DNA from: UBA6772 sp963933205
Lineage (GTDB): Bacteria; Bacteroidota; Bacteroidia; Flavobacteriales; UBA7430
Direction of reading: 5' to 3'
Assembly: GCA_963933205.1 (NCBI GenBank)
Contig: CAWVTK010000026.1
Location: 1-17,020 of the forward strand
DNA: 17,020 nucleotides
Made by a program: the position numbers and the translations under genes. This document shows, one piece after another, positions 1-8,160 of this stretch (position 1 is the first letter of the stretch; each line of letters opens with the position of its first letter). The notes under the pieces are model-generated. The model had not been told where the DNA came from. It did no database searches and saw only the letters and a program-made list of their open reading frames with translations.

Positions 1-36
1 TATGTTTGTGCAACAATTCATCCTGGGGGGGATTAA
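1..36 (+). CDS. Possible 3' end of an upstream gene (partial)
   Basis: Reading from base 1 in the first frame gives eleven codons ending ...TIHPGGD and then two stops in a row (TAA TAG at 34-39), just before a strong terminator. That placement fits the tail of a plus-strand gene whose body lies outside the window. The fragment is too short to assign a family. The other two plus frames run on into the terminator hairpin, so they are less likely. A minus-strand gene starting here cannot be excluded. Confidence 0.3.
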   Translation, partial: YVCATIHPGGD

Positions 37-44
37 TAGTTCAG

Positions 45-77
45 AAGAGGTCTACTGTTTAACGTAGACCTCTTTTT
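45..77 (+). terminator. Rho-independent terminator
   Basis: An 11-base-pair perfect stem, AAGAGGTCTAC (45-55) with GTAGACCTCTT (64-74), closes an 8-base loop and is followed by T residues through 77. It lies downstream of the putative gene tail at 1-36 and upstream of the lipoprotein gene, so it probably separates two transcription units. Confidence 0.85.
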
Positions 78-158
78 AGTTTAATTCAAATTAAAATACA
101 TCCTAAGAAAGTTGAAATGCTTGACTTCATTAATCAAACCCATTAAAAGCAAGTTTAA

Positions 159-599
159 ATGAGGTATAATGTCTATTTAATTTGTCTAATTATTTGTTGC
201 GCCTGTAACACTTCGAGTAATGAGTTTGATTTATGTTCTGGAAAGCTACACCCCTACTATTACCCTGAATTAAAATACAAAGGAGATTTTTATGCTGTTA
301 AACAACATTATTACGACAACTATAAACAAGTAAAATCGATTCAAAATAGTGGCATTGTTAGAATTCAATTCCATGTAAATTGCAGAGGAGAAACAGGGAA
401 TTATAAAGTAGAAACGTATAGCTTTGATTACCTCAAAACAGAATTAGACCTGAGGATTTCAAAACAATTAGTTCAATTAACAAAGTCATTAACCAACTGG
501 ATTCCAGCCGAAAACGAAGATGGAGAAACAGTAAACAGTCACAAATTCTTTGCTTTTAAGATTAAAAAAGGACAACTTATAGATGTACTCCCTAAATAG
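159..599 (+). CDS. Putative lipoprotein with TonB C-terminal-like region
   Basis: A 146-residue protein with a short hydrophobic N-terminus (residues 5-15) rich in cysteine. The sequence ICCACN around residues 12-17 could be a lipobox with Cys16 as the lipidated residue, although the -3 position is not the usual leucine. Residues 63-146 (starting GIVRIQFHVNCRGETG, containing W at about 113-114 followed by P, ending IDVLPK) resemble the TonB-C-like domain found in many small Bacteroidota envelope proteins. No transmembrane anchor or proline-rich spacer of a true TonB is present, so a periplasm-facing lipoprotein is more likely than an energy transducer. The ATG at 159 is the first in frame and leaves a full signal sequence. 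Only 8 bases separate it from the following TPR gene, so the two are likely co-transcribed. The substrate or partner is unknown. Confidence 0.75.
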   Translation: MRYNVYLICLIICCACNTSSNEFDLCSGKLHPYYYPELKYKGDFYAVKQHYYDNYKQVKSIQNSGIVRIQFHVNCRGETGNYKVETYSFDYLKTELDLRISKQLVQLTKSLTNWIPAENEDGETVNSHKFFAFKIKKGQLIDVLPK

Positions 600-607
600 A
601 CTTTAGC

Positions 608-1453
608 ATGAAAAGAAGAAGATGGTTGATATATTTATCCTTATCTATAGGTACTTTAATGGGGATTTTAATTGTATTAGCAATTATATACAGTCAACTA
701 TCCTTTAGAGTATTGTTAGGATTTGGTTATTTAGATACCTACAACGGAAACAATGAACGCGGAAATAAAATAATGAATTATGCCATTTCTAGAATTGAAG
801 ATAAAGATGAAAAAACTTACCATGGCTTATCTGTTCAAAACACTAAAAACGGTAATTATAACATTGCAATAGCAGCTTTAGAGAAAGCGTTTGGCATAAA
901 CCCTAAAGAGGTTGCGGCGTATTATGGTTGGGTTTTGCTTTATTATTACCACGACTACGAAAAAGCTTTAGAGATACTGGATTATTGCGATGCATTAACA
1001 CCAAATTTTTCTGATGCTCCAATGGCAGAAGACATTCATAAATTAAAGGGATTAGCACATATGCAACTTGAGAATTATGAGAAAGCTATTGAGGAGTTTA
1101 ATTTGAATATTAACGAAATTACCGAAACCATTGGAGAGGATTGGGTTGATGTATATACGTTTGTAAACAAAGGTAGATGCTTGAGTGCTCAAAACAAGCA
1201 TAAAGAATCTATAGAAGCCTTTCAAACCGCTTTAAACAACTACCAGGAATGTACCGAAGCTTATTATTATATGGCACTAGATCAATTAGAAATAAAAGAA
1301 GAAGAGCTGGCTTGTAAAAATTTAAATACAGCTTATGCACTGGTAAAAAAAGGCTGGAAAAACACAGACATTTACATCGAATATTTTCATGAAGTGTACG
1401 AACAAGAAATTGAAAGCAGTATTCTTACACACTGCACAAACACACATAAATAG
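608..1453 (+). CDS. Membrane-anchored TPR-repeat protein
   Basis: A 281-residue protein with a basic start (KRRR), one hydrophobic segment at about residues 6-29, and then a helical region built of tetratricopeptide-like repeats. Repeat-like helices with the A/Y...A.....A..L pattern are visible at about 75-110 (YNIAIAALEKAFGINP), 112-128 (YEKALEILDYCDALTP), 145-170 (LAHMQLENYEKAIEEFN), 185-215 (KGRCLSAQNKHKESIEAFQ) and 220-250. This predicts a single-pass inner-membrane protein with a TPR scaffold outside the membrane, probably in the periplasm; topology is inferred. TPR domains bind proteins, so it may work with the lipoprotein encoded 8 bases upstream. No enzymatic motif is seen. Specific function is not recognised. 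Confidence 0.8.
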   Translation: MKRRRWLIYLSLSIGTLMGILIVLAIIYSQLSFRVLLGFGYLDTYNGNNERGNKIMNYAISRIEDKDEKTYHGLSVQNTKNGNYNIAIAALEKAFGINPKEVAAYYGWVLLYYYHDYEKALEILDYCDALTPNFSDAPMAEDIHKLKGLAHMQLENYEKAIEEFNLNINEITETIGEDWVDVYTFVNKGRCLSAQNKHKESIEAFQTALNNYQECTEAYYYMALDQLEIKEEELACKNLNTAYALVKKGWKNTDIYIEYFHEVYEQEIESSILTHCTNTHK

Positions 1454-1462
1454 TTTATTCAT

Positions 1463-1493
1463 AAAAAAGGCTGCACAATGTGCAGCCTTTTTT
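1463..1493. terminator. Bidirectional terminator between TPR gene and htpG
   Basis: A near-perfect hairpin pairs AAAAAAGGCTGCAC (1463-1476) with GTGCAGCCTTTTTT (1480-1493) around the loop AAT. The A-run on one arm and T-run on the other give a U-tract in both directions, which suits the convergent TPR gene (ends 1453) and htpG (ends 1510). Confidence 0.9.
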
Positions 1494-1509
1494 ATTTGAA
1501 GAAAAAACT

Positions 1510-3390
1510 TTAAACCAAATCGTTGTAACGATTTTTAATAAATGAAGTGAGTTCCTCTCCTTTTAACAAGCCTTGAGAAAGCTTGGCAAGATCAGTAGCT
1601 GCTTTTAACATGGCTTTTTGGTTTTCAGCATCCTTTTCTGCTAATACCTTAGAAACAAGTGGATGGTTACCATTTACGACCAAATTATACATTTCAGGCA
1701 TATTTTCCATACCGAACATGCCACCACCACCAGAGGCACTCATCTCTTTCATACGTCTCATAAATTCTGAGCGCGTAATTACAAAGGGCGAAGAAGAAGG
1801 ACTTAGGCTTTCGAATTGGACTGTATACTGCTCTTTAGCTACAACACTCTCGATTGTTTCTTTTAGCGATTTTTCGTCAGCTTCGGACAATACCGAAGGA
1901 ATGTCGTCGCCAGTTTTTATTAACTTATCAATAGAGTCTGCATCTACACGAACAAAAGACACATTTTCTTTCTCAGCTTCTAATTTTTGAATTAGGTGGC
2001 TTATTATTGGGCCATCTAAAACCAAAACATCGTAAAGTTTCTCTTTAGCTTCTGCTATGTAACTGTGTTGAGCTTCCTTATCGTTGGTATAAAGAATGAC
2101 TGTTTTACCGTCTTTATCAACCTGATTTACTTTAATTTTTTCTACATACTCACTCCAAGTAGCAAAATCGCCGTCTACATTTTGATACAGTGCAAACTTC
2201 TCTGCTTTGTCAAAAAATTTCTTTTCAGAAAGCATCCCGTATTCAACAATTACCTTCATGTCTTCCCACTTTTGCTCAAAAGCTTTGCGGTCTGACTTAA
2301 ACATATCGTTTAATTTATCGGCAACTTTTTTAGTAATGTGCGAAGAGATCTTCTTTACATTTGCATCGGATTGCAAGTAAGAGCGCGATACATTTAAGGG
2401 AATGTCTGGAGAGTCTAATACACCTTGTAACATGGTTAAGAACTCTGGAACAATTCCTTCTACAGAATCGGTAACGTAAACTTGGTTGCAGTATAATTGA
2501 ATACGATTTTTATTCATATCCATATTCTGCTTTAACTTAGGGAAGTATAAAACACCTGTTAAGTTAAAAGGATAATCTACATTTAAGTGAATGTGAAAAA
2601 GAGGTTCCTCAAAATTCATCGGATACAACTCTCTATGGAATGCTTTATAATCCTCGTCTTCTAAGTCAGTTGGAGATTTTGTCCAAGCTGGCTTTGGGTT
2701 GTTAATGATGTTGTCAACAGTTGTTTTTACCTCTTTAGCATCATCTCCTTCGCCTTCTTTAGTAGTAAGTTCTTTAGTTCCGTATTTAATTTCTACAGGT
2801 AAAAACTTACAGTACTTGTTTAGCAACTCAGTAATACGAGTATCTTCTAAAAACTCCAAAGAGTCTTCTGCAATATGAAGCACGATATCTGTACCTCTTT
2901 CTTTTTTCTCAGTTTCTTCTAAAGTAAATTCTGGAGAGCCATCGCATTCCCAGCGCATTGCAGGAGAGTCTTGATGAGATTTTGTGAAAATCTCTACTCT
3001 TTCTGCAACCATAAAAGCCGAGTAAAAGCCTAAACCAAAATGCCCTATAATTCCAGCACCATCGGCTTTGTCTTCGTACTTACTTAAAAATTCTTCTGCA
3101 CCAGAAAAAGCCAATTGGTTGATGTATTTCTCAACCTCGTCAGAGGTCATACCAATACCATTGTCAGAAATAGTTAGCGTTTTTGCTTCCTTGTCTAACT
3201 TTACCTCTACACGAAGAGCATCAACCGACCCTTTAACTTCGCCTAAAGAAGACATTGTTTTTAACTTTGAACTTGCATCTACAGCATTCGAAACCAACTC
3301 TCGCAAGAATATTTCGTGATCTGAATACAAGAATTTTTTGATGATAGGGAATATATTATCCGCCGTTACATTAATTTTACCAGTAGCCAT
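1510..3390 (-). CDS. htpG: Chaperone HtpG (bacterial Hsp90)
   Basis: A 626-residue protein, close to the E. coli length of 624. It is a cytosolic ATP-dependent homodimeric chaperone that remodels client proteins with the DnaK system. The N-terminal GHKL ATPase domain (about 1-215) shows the N-box FLRELVSNAVDA (Glu31, Asn35, Asp39), the DNGIGM motif (76-81), the lid glycines in GIIGHFGLGFYSAF (113-126) and GTDIVLHI (166-173). The middle domain contains the catalytic arginine loop LNVSRSYLQ (Arg336). The C-terminal dimerisation domain ends FIKNRYNDLV. The ATG at 3390 gives the typical start MATGKINVTADNIF. The gene is read separately from the receptor gene upstream (165-base gap), and that gap holds repeated TGTCA motifs that may be its control region. 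It shares a bidirectional terminator with the TPR gene. Confidence 0.98.
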   Translation of the reverse strand: MATGKINVTADNIFPIIKKFLYSDHEIFLRELVSNAVDASSKLKTMSSLGEVKGSVDALRVEVKLDKEAKTLTISDNGIGMTSDEVEKYINQLAFSGAEEFLSKYEDKADGAGIIGHFGLGFYSAFMVAERVEIFTKSHQDSPAMRWECDGSPEFTLEETEKKERGTDIVLHIAEDSLEFLEDTRITELLNKYCKFLPVEIKYGTKELTTKEGEGDDAKEVKTTVDNIINNPKPAWTKSPTDLEDEDYKAFHRELYPMNFEEPLFHIHLNVDYPFNLTGVLYFPKLKQNMDMNKNRIQLYCNQVYVTDSVEGIVPEFLTMLQGVLDSPDIPLNVSRSYLQSDANVKKISSHITKKVADKLNDMFKSDRKAFEQKWEDMKVIVEYGMLSEKKFFDKAEKFALYQNVDGDFATWSEYVEKIKVNQVDKDGKTVILYTNDKEAQHSYIAEAKEKLYDVLVLDGPIISHLIQKLEAEKENVSFVRVDADSIDKLIKTGDDIPSVLSEADEKSLKETIESVVAKEQYTVQFESLSPSSSPFVITRSEFMRRMKEMSASGGGGMFGMENMPEMYNLVVNGNHPLVSKVLAEKDAENQKAMLKAATDLAKLSQGLLKGEELTSFIKNRYNDLV

Positions 3391-3455
3391 AAGCTTATAT
3401 AATTTAGTTTTTTTCTAGACTTTGATTAGTCAATTCTTATGCCATCTCAAGATAC

Positions 3456-3500
3456 ATGTCAGAATGTCAAAAAACACGACAAAACCATGTAATATGTCAG
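3456..3500 (-). promoter_or_regulatory. Cluster of TGTCA motifs upstream of htpG (putative operator)
   Basis: In the 165-base gap before htpG, TGTCAG occurs at 3457-3462 and 3495-3500 and TGTCAA at 3465-3470. A reversed GACA lies at 3478-3481, so TGTC (3465-3468) and GACA form a loose dyad with a 9-base spacer. Four copies of one core in 45 bases, just upstream of a chaperone gene, suggest a regulator site, perhaps heat-shock related. No exact TAnnTTTG element was found on the htpG strand here, so promoter position is not resolved. Confidence 0.35.
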
Positions 3501-3555
3501 AAACAAAAAAATGTAGAATTTAGAGATAAACACCCAGAGAGTACTAAATATTGAA

Positions 3556-5964
3556 TTAAAATTTAGCTTGTATTTTTAAATTTAACAACCTAGAAGTTAA
3601 ATAATTGGGTACAGCATACTGATTTTGAACCACATCCGTAACCCACAAATAGGATAGCGTATTTCGAATACCTAATAAATTAAAAACTTCAGCGCTTATA
3701 ATAAGAGATTCAAAATGTTTTAAATACCTCGATTTTGAACCCACATCCCCTTGTTTCAAAACTTTGGAGAAGCCAATATCGACTCTTTTATAGGATGGAA
3801 TACGAAAAATTTGTTCGTGTCTTTTAGAATTTAGTGCACCCGTTGGCAAGCCGCTACTGTAATGCAATTTTAAATTCATTTTATACGACGGACGGTTGGG
3901 TAAGTAATCTTGAAAAAACAGAGAAAAACTAAAGCGCTGATCTGTTGGTCTTGCGATATAACCATGCCCATCGTTCTCTATATTTTCTTTTGAGGATAAT
4001 AAAGACATACTAGCCCAAGACTCCACGCCAGGAACAAACTCACCATTTACTCGAAGGTCAATACCTGTAGTATACCCGATGGCAGATAATTCTGGCAAGT
4101 ATCGAATGCGCAAATTTTCTATTTCGTAGGGTATAATATCTTTTAGCTGCTTGTAATAAAGCTCTCCAACAAACTTAAAGGGCCTACCCCAAGAACTAAA
4201 ATTATAATCGGTTGAGAGGACAAAATGAATTGATTTTTGAGCTTTTAAATTGGGAAACAAGACTCCCTTTTTATTCCTTAATTCTCTATAGAAAGGCGAT
4301 TGGTTGTAAGAACCAATCGAAGCTCTAAAGAGCACATCTCGTTTCCAATTGGGCAAGTAACTTACCGATACTCTTGGAGATATAAAAACCTCTTCATTTA
4401 GCGACCAGTATTGAGAGCGCAAACCTAAAGAATACGTAAAACGGACACTGTCTGAACTTAGGACTCCATTTTGCTGAATAAAAGCACTTAACCTGCTTGA
4501 ATTTAATTCATTATCCGCCTGTACAAACTCAAAAAGCTCGAGCAAAGTATCCAAGCCTTGAGGCGTAGAAAAACCAGAGGAATCTACTAATTGCCATTCT
4601 CTTAAACGATCGTCTATTAATTCATGTTGGTATTTAGCACCCCATTCAAAACTCGATTTTTCTTTAAAAAACTTACCGTTGTAAGAAGCATTGTAAACCT
4701 GAGCAAAGAGATCATTTCTGGCATGGCGTAAGTAGCCACCAACTCCTCTATTGTCAACCACTTCACCAAAATTATCTGAGCTTAAGCTATTGTCCAAAGC
4801 ACCCAACCAATATTGTGCTTCTACATCGTAATATTCCTCTTCTCTGGTTTGAAAAATGGAGGCCGCTAAACTCATTTTTAAACTATCGTGAATTTGATAA
4901 TCGAACCTTAGGGCACCCATACCACTCTGGTAAGCATCTTTTTCTTGACCTTCAAAATAAATATTAAGTCGCAAAGGCTTATCAACAGTACCAAAATCAC
5001 TTTGTCGGGTTACTGGATTTGATTGATACGTATTGGAAGAATAATGGCCTAACAAACTCAACTTCATAGAAGAGTTAAAATGGTAAATATTTAGAGATTG
5101 AAAATCCTTAAAATCTGGTCTGTAATTGGACTCGGTATCTAAACTATTTAATAGAAATTGATTTGTTTTTTGACGGTAACTTGTAATATGAGACCAGCGT
5201 TTAGATTTATTAACACCCTCTACAGTAGCGTTTACACCTAAAAAACTAAGAGTTAAATGACTCTTCCATTCTTTAGGGTCTTTATATTGTATGTCTAATA
5301 CAGACGATAATTTATCGCCGTATTTAGCATCAAAACCACCTGTAGAGAATGTGATATTTTCTACCATGTCTGAATTTACAAAGCTCAAACCTTCTTGTTC
5401 GCCACTGCGAACTAAAAAGGGTCTGTAAATTTCAAAACCATTTACGTAAACTAAATTTTCGTCAAAATTACCGCCTCTTACAGAGTACTGCGAGCTCATC
5501 TCATTTTTAGTACTTACTCCAGCTAGGGTAGAAATTAAGCCCTCTACTCCTCCAGTAGGCCCTGTAATTATGTTAATATTCTTTTTATCGAGCGTGGTAA
5601 CATTTTGATCTCTTAAGACTTCATCAATCAGTTCAATTTCAGAAATTAAAGTAACCTCTTTCTTTAAAACTAGGTCAAAACGTTTTTGTTCGTTCGCAGA
5701 AAGTAAAAAATTATGTACCTGATTTTCGTAGGATAAATGAGTAAAAATTACATTTGACTTTTTACCGCTGGGTATATTTATAGAATAAAAGCCTTTGGCA
5801 TCGGTAATGGCACCTTTTCTTTTATACTCTATGCTAACACCTTCTATAACTTCGTTATTTTGGTTGGTTATATAACCATAAACAACAGTTGTTTGGGCCA
5901 ATAAAGCTTGGCTAAGCAACAAGGAAATCGAAAGGAGAACTACACTTAAAACAACTCTATTCAT
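3556..5964 (-). CDS. TonB-dependent outer-membrane receptor with carboxypeptidase-regulatory-like domain
   Basis: An 802-residue outer-membrane protein. A signal peptide (residues 1-23, ending LLAQ) is followed by a CarboxypepD_reg-like domain (about 26-102; VYGYITNQNNEVIEGVSI, then TDAKGFYSINIPSG), a plug domain (about 118-228; the SVRGGNFDENLVYVNGFEI stretch and the STGGFDAKYGDKLSSVLDI stretch) and a 22-strand-type barrel to the C-terminus, which ends in phenylalanine (KIQAKF), as expected for recognition by the BAM complex. It would import a ligand using TonB energy. No SusD-like partner is adjacent, so it is not an obvious SusCD glycan system, and the ligand is unknown. It starts 23 bases after the M23 peptidase gene on the same strand and shows no promoter of its own, so the two are probably one operon. 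Confidence 0.93.
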   Translation of the reverse strand: MNRVVLSVVLLSISLLLSQALLAQTTVVYGYITNQNNEVIEGVSIEYKRKGAITDAKGFYSINIPSGKKSNVIFTHLSYENQVHNFLLSANEQKRFDLVLKKEVTLISEIELIDEVLRDQNVTTLDKKNINIITGPTGGVEGLISTLAGVSTKNEMSSQYSVRGGNFDENLVYVNGFEIYRPFLVRSGEQEGLSFVNSDMVENITFSTGGFDAKYGDKLSSVLDIQYKDPKEWKSHLTLSFLGVNATVEGVNKSKRWSHITSYRQKTNQFLLNSLDTESNYRPDFKDFQSLNIYHFNSSMKLSLLGHYSSNTYQSNPVTRQSDFGTVDKPLRLNIYFEGQEKDAYQSGMGALRFDYQIHDSLKMSLAASIFQTREEEYYDVEAQYWLGALDNSLSSDNFGEVVDNRGVGGYLRHARNDLFAQVYNASYNGKFFKEKSSFEWGAKYQHELIDDRLREWQLVDSSGFSTPQGLDTLLELFEFVQADNELNSSRLSAFIQQNGVLSSDSVRFTYSLGLRSQYWSLNEEVFISPRVSVSYLPNWKRDVLFRASIGSYNQSPFYRELRNKKGVLFPNLKAQKSIHFVLSTDYNFSSWGRPFKFVGELYYKQLKDIIPYEIENLRIRYLPELSAIGYTTGIDLRVNGEFVPGVESWASMSLLSSKENIENDGHGYIARPTDQRFSFSLFFQDYLPNRPSYKMNLKLHYSSGLPTGALNSKRHEQIFRIPSYKRVDIGFSKVLKQGDVGSKSRYLKHFESLIISAEVFNLLGIRNTLSYLWVTDVVQNQYAVPNYLTSRLLNLKIQAKF

Positions 5965-5987
5965 AAGGGACGAAGATAAAAATATTT

Positions 5988-7703
5988 TTAGCGAACAAAT
6001 TCTAAACGCAAACGATTTTCATTTTTTACATTATCTGTTACCACAATTTCGACAAAATGTACTCCAGAGGTAATTTTACCATCAAAAAAATGAGTTAAAC
6101 AATCGTTCTTAGGATCGTATTCTAATAAAATCCATTTACCATCTACATAGGCATCGTATGAGTTTAATCCGCTTAAAGCGTCGGTTACTGTAAAGCTAAA
6201 ACTACTTGCCTTTGACAAATCGTATACAAACGATTTAATTTTTAGTTCTGGTTTAACCGTGTCTATAATTGCACTAAAATTTCCAAAAACTTTTGATTTG
6301 GCTAGGAGTGTATCACCTTTCCAGGAGCTTGACAAGCAAGAAATAGCGCCTTTAGAATCTATGCGACACACCTGAGTCTTTGGTTTAAATTCTTCGGATA
6401 TGTTTTTTAAGTTAATACCAATAGAAAAAGCAGTGTGAATAGGGGTTTCTGAGTTGTGAATTGAATGAATTTTTGAAACAAACTCATCCTGAGCTTCGAA
6501 CACCGCATAAGAGAAATCAATATCGGTATACAAACTATTTTTAGCAATTAAAACAGTTGCATTATTTTGAGTAAATTTATTCTCTTGAGAATAAAGAAAC
6601 AATCGAGAATATTCCTTCTGCTTAGACAGTACCTGAGTACTATCACTCGAAAAACTAAAGGCTAAAGTTGACGTATTCCCATCGGTGTCTTTAACCAAAT
6701 AATAAGCCTTATGGCGGGCTGTAGATTCAAAATTAATTTGACCATCGTTTTCTAAAAACTTATAAATACTAAGTTTGTTATTGGGGTCTTTAAAAGATTT
6801 TTGGCTGCGTAAAAAATAGTTTTTCTTGGCATGATAATCCATAAAAGAATTAATGTACCGAGTTTCGGAAAAAGAAAAGCGCTCCATCTCATGCTTATAA
6901 ACCAAGGAGGAATCGATAAAAAGCTCAATACTGTAAACGCCATTTTTATTTGGAGCATTATCGAGCCTATCAAAAACATCAACACCAAATCCAACGAGAC
7001 CATTTAAAACCAAATCATCAGAATCAATCTTGTATTTCCTACTCGATACTTTACGAATTGGAATTCGGAGCGTATCGTTTAAGCCATTAATACTCGATTG
7101 GGAATTTAAAGGATAAATATGAAGATTATTAATTGAAGGAGGTGTGGTATCCTTAACGTCGAAATCAAAAAGTAGTGGATTGATGGTTTCTTGGCTCAAA
7201 GCATCTCTAATTTCGAAATGTAAATGCGGTGCGCTAGAACTACCAGTGTTTCCGGACCAGGCAATGGTATCGCCTTTGTAAAACTTAAATTGTGCTACAT
7301 CGGGAAATAAATCGACAGAAAATTTTTGCTTTCGGTATTGATTTTCTAACAAAAAAGCAGCGATAGAATTCTCAAAACTTTGTAAATGTGCATACACAGA
7401 AACATAGCCGTTGTAATGGGTTAAGTACAGCGCTTTTCCGTATCCACCAGGACGCGTTTTCAACCTAGACACATAGCCACTGTCTATAGCCAATACAGGA
7501 AAGCCTTCAATTCCTTTGGTTTTAATATCTATGCCAGCATGAAAATGGTTAGATCTTAATTCGCCAAAAGTACCTGCCAAGACTAGAGGAATATCCAAGG
7601 GAGGACCAAAACTTGTTTGAGCGAAGGGCGTTTGGGCAGAAAGCACAAGACAGTTCAACACAAACGTAAAACTTACACTAAGCAATTTTGTTAAGCAATT
7701 CAT
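5988..7703 (-). CDS. Secreted M23-family metallopeptidase (LytM-type)
   Basis: A 571-residue exported protein. A signal peptide (about 1-23, ending LSAQ) precedes an N-terminal M23 domain (about 35-180). The zinc site looks complete: His55 and Asp59 in HFHAGID, and His162 in the HLH motif of SAPHLHFEIRD, with His106 in YAHL and His160 as catalytic histidines. GYGK (87-90) and GNTGSSSAPH (151-160) are typical of the fold. M23 enzymes cut peptide cross-links of peptidoglycan, so a periplasmic wall hydrolase is expected. The remaining roughly 390 residues are beta-rich, with an Ig-like look near the end (about 480-571), and have no motif I recognise. Having the M23 domain first and the long extension after it is unusual compared with the common C-terminal placement. 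It is the first gene of a probable operon with the TonB-dependent receptor. Confidence 0.93.
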   Translation of the reverse strand: MNCLTKLLSVSFTFVLNCLVLSAQTPFAQTSFGPPLDIPLVLAGTFGELRSNHFHAGIDIKTKGIEGFPVLAIDSGYVSRLKTRPGGYGKALYLTHYNGYVSVYAHLQSFENSIAAFLLENQYRKQKFSVDLFPDVAQFKFYKGDTIAWSGNTGSSSAPHLHFEIRDALSQETINPLLFDFDVKDTTPPSINNLHIYPLNSQSSINGLNDTLRIPIRKVSSRKYKIDSDDLVLNGLVGFGVDVFDRLDNAPNKNGVYSIELFIDSSLVYKHEMERFSFSETRYINSFMDYHAKKNYFLRSQKSFKDPNNKLSIYKFLENDGQINFESTARHKAYYLVKDTDGNTSTLAFSFSSDSTQVLSKQKEYSRLFLYSQENKFTQNNATVLIAKNSLYTDIDFSYAVFEAQDEFVSKIHSIHNSETPIHTAFSIGINLKNISEEFKPKTQVCRIDSKGAISCLSSSWKGDTLLAKSKVFGNFSAIIDTVKPELKIKSFVYDLSKASSFSFTVTDALSGLNSYDAYVDGKWILLEYDPKNDCLTHFFDGKITSGVHFVEIVVTDNVKNENRLRLEFVR

Positions 7704-7729
7704 TCTATCTCACACATTTATATTTAATG

Positions 7730-7760
7730 CAAAATTAAATTATTAGTCGATTTAATAAAA
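7730..7760 (-). promoter_or_regulatory. Promoter of the M23 peptidase / receptor operon
   Basis: On the minus strand TAATTTTG (7730-7737) matches the Bacteroidota -7 consensus TAnnTTTG exactly. TTTT at 7757-7760 lies 19 bases upstream, one mismatch from the -33 TTTG element at the expected spacing. The start codon (7701-7703) would be about 20 bases downstream of the transcription start. Confidence 0.6.
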
Positions 7761-7828
7761 CTTTTTGCTAAAACGAAGCAAAGAAATTTTTAGTGTTCTA
7801 TTAATCGGTAAATTAAAATGGTAATAAC

Positions 7829-7836
7829 TATATTTG
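7829..7836 (+). promoter_or_regulatory. -7 promoter element for the coiled-coil / zapA unit
   Basis: TATATTTG matches TAnnTTTG exactly and lies 23 bases before the ATG at 7860. A clear TTTG -33 element was not found at the normal spacing. It is divergent from the M23 promoter, about 90 bases away. Confidence 0.5.
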
Positions 7837-7859
7837 TGTCATTGATGTTGCCTTAATTA

Positions 7860-8150
7860 ATGAATCAATTAACAAAAAAACTAAGTCATTTACGTTCTCA
7901 AGTTCAAGAGCTGAATACCGTATTCAAGCAACTTAAACTTAAAAACGATAATTTACGCTTAGAAAATAAGGAACTCGAGCAAAAGCTTGAGTTAAAAATG
8001 AGTCGAATTAAGGCGCTCAAAGAAGAAAGGGAGTTGATTATTAATGCAAAATCGCTAAAAGAAGTTGGAATGAGTAGTAATGAAGCGAGGCATAAAATTA
8101 ACGAACTTGTACGGGGAATAGACAAATGTATAGCACAGCTAAATCAGTGA
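7860..8150 (+). CDS. Small coiled-coil protein encoded next to zapA
   Basis: A 96-residue, highly charged helical protein. Heptad-like leucines run through residues 5-55 (LTKKLSHLRSQVQEL, LKLKNDNLRLENKELEQKL), predicting a parallel or antiparallel coiled coil, and a C-terminal conserved-looking segment follows (INELVRGIDKCIAQLN, about 80-95). There is no signal peptide or membrane segment, so it should be cytosolic. It lies 10 bases before zapA, so the two are almost certainly co-transcribed. Genes of this shape recur beside zapA in Bacteroidota, to my recollection as hypothetical proteins. The size and all-coil character resemble ZapB of gammaproteobacteria, which binds ZapA at the Z-ring, but no sequence relation can be shown here; a ZapB-like role is inference. 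Confidence 0.85.
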   Translation: MNQLTKKLSHLRSQVQELNTVFKQLKLKNDNLRLENKELEQKLELKMSRIKALKEERELIINAKSLKEVGMSSNEARHKINELVRGIDKCIAQLNQ

Positions 8151-8160
8151 TATAGCGAAA

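Noticed and set aside
25..31. Run of seven G residues near the window start
   Set aside because: Unusual in an AT-rich genome and could be a slippage tract, but the gene it belongs to is not visible, so nothing can be concluded.
1583..3319. Plus-strand ORFs inside htpG (1583-1990, 2065-2295, 3068-3319)
   Set aside because: They lie antisense to a full-length, strongly conserved htpG and their translations show no domain; they are shadows.
6752..7003. Minus-strand 83-residue ORF inside the M23 peptidase gene
   Set aside because: It is in another frame of a conserved gene and encodes a low-complexity hydrophobic product with no start signal.
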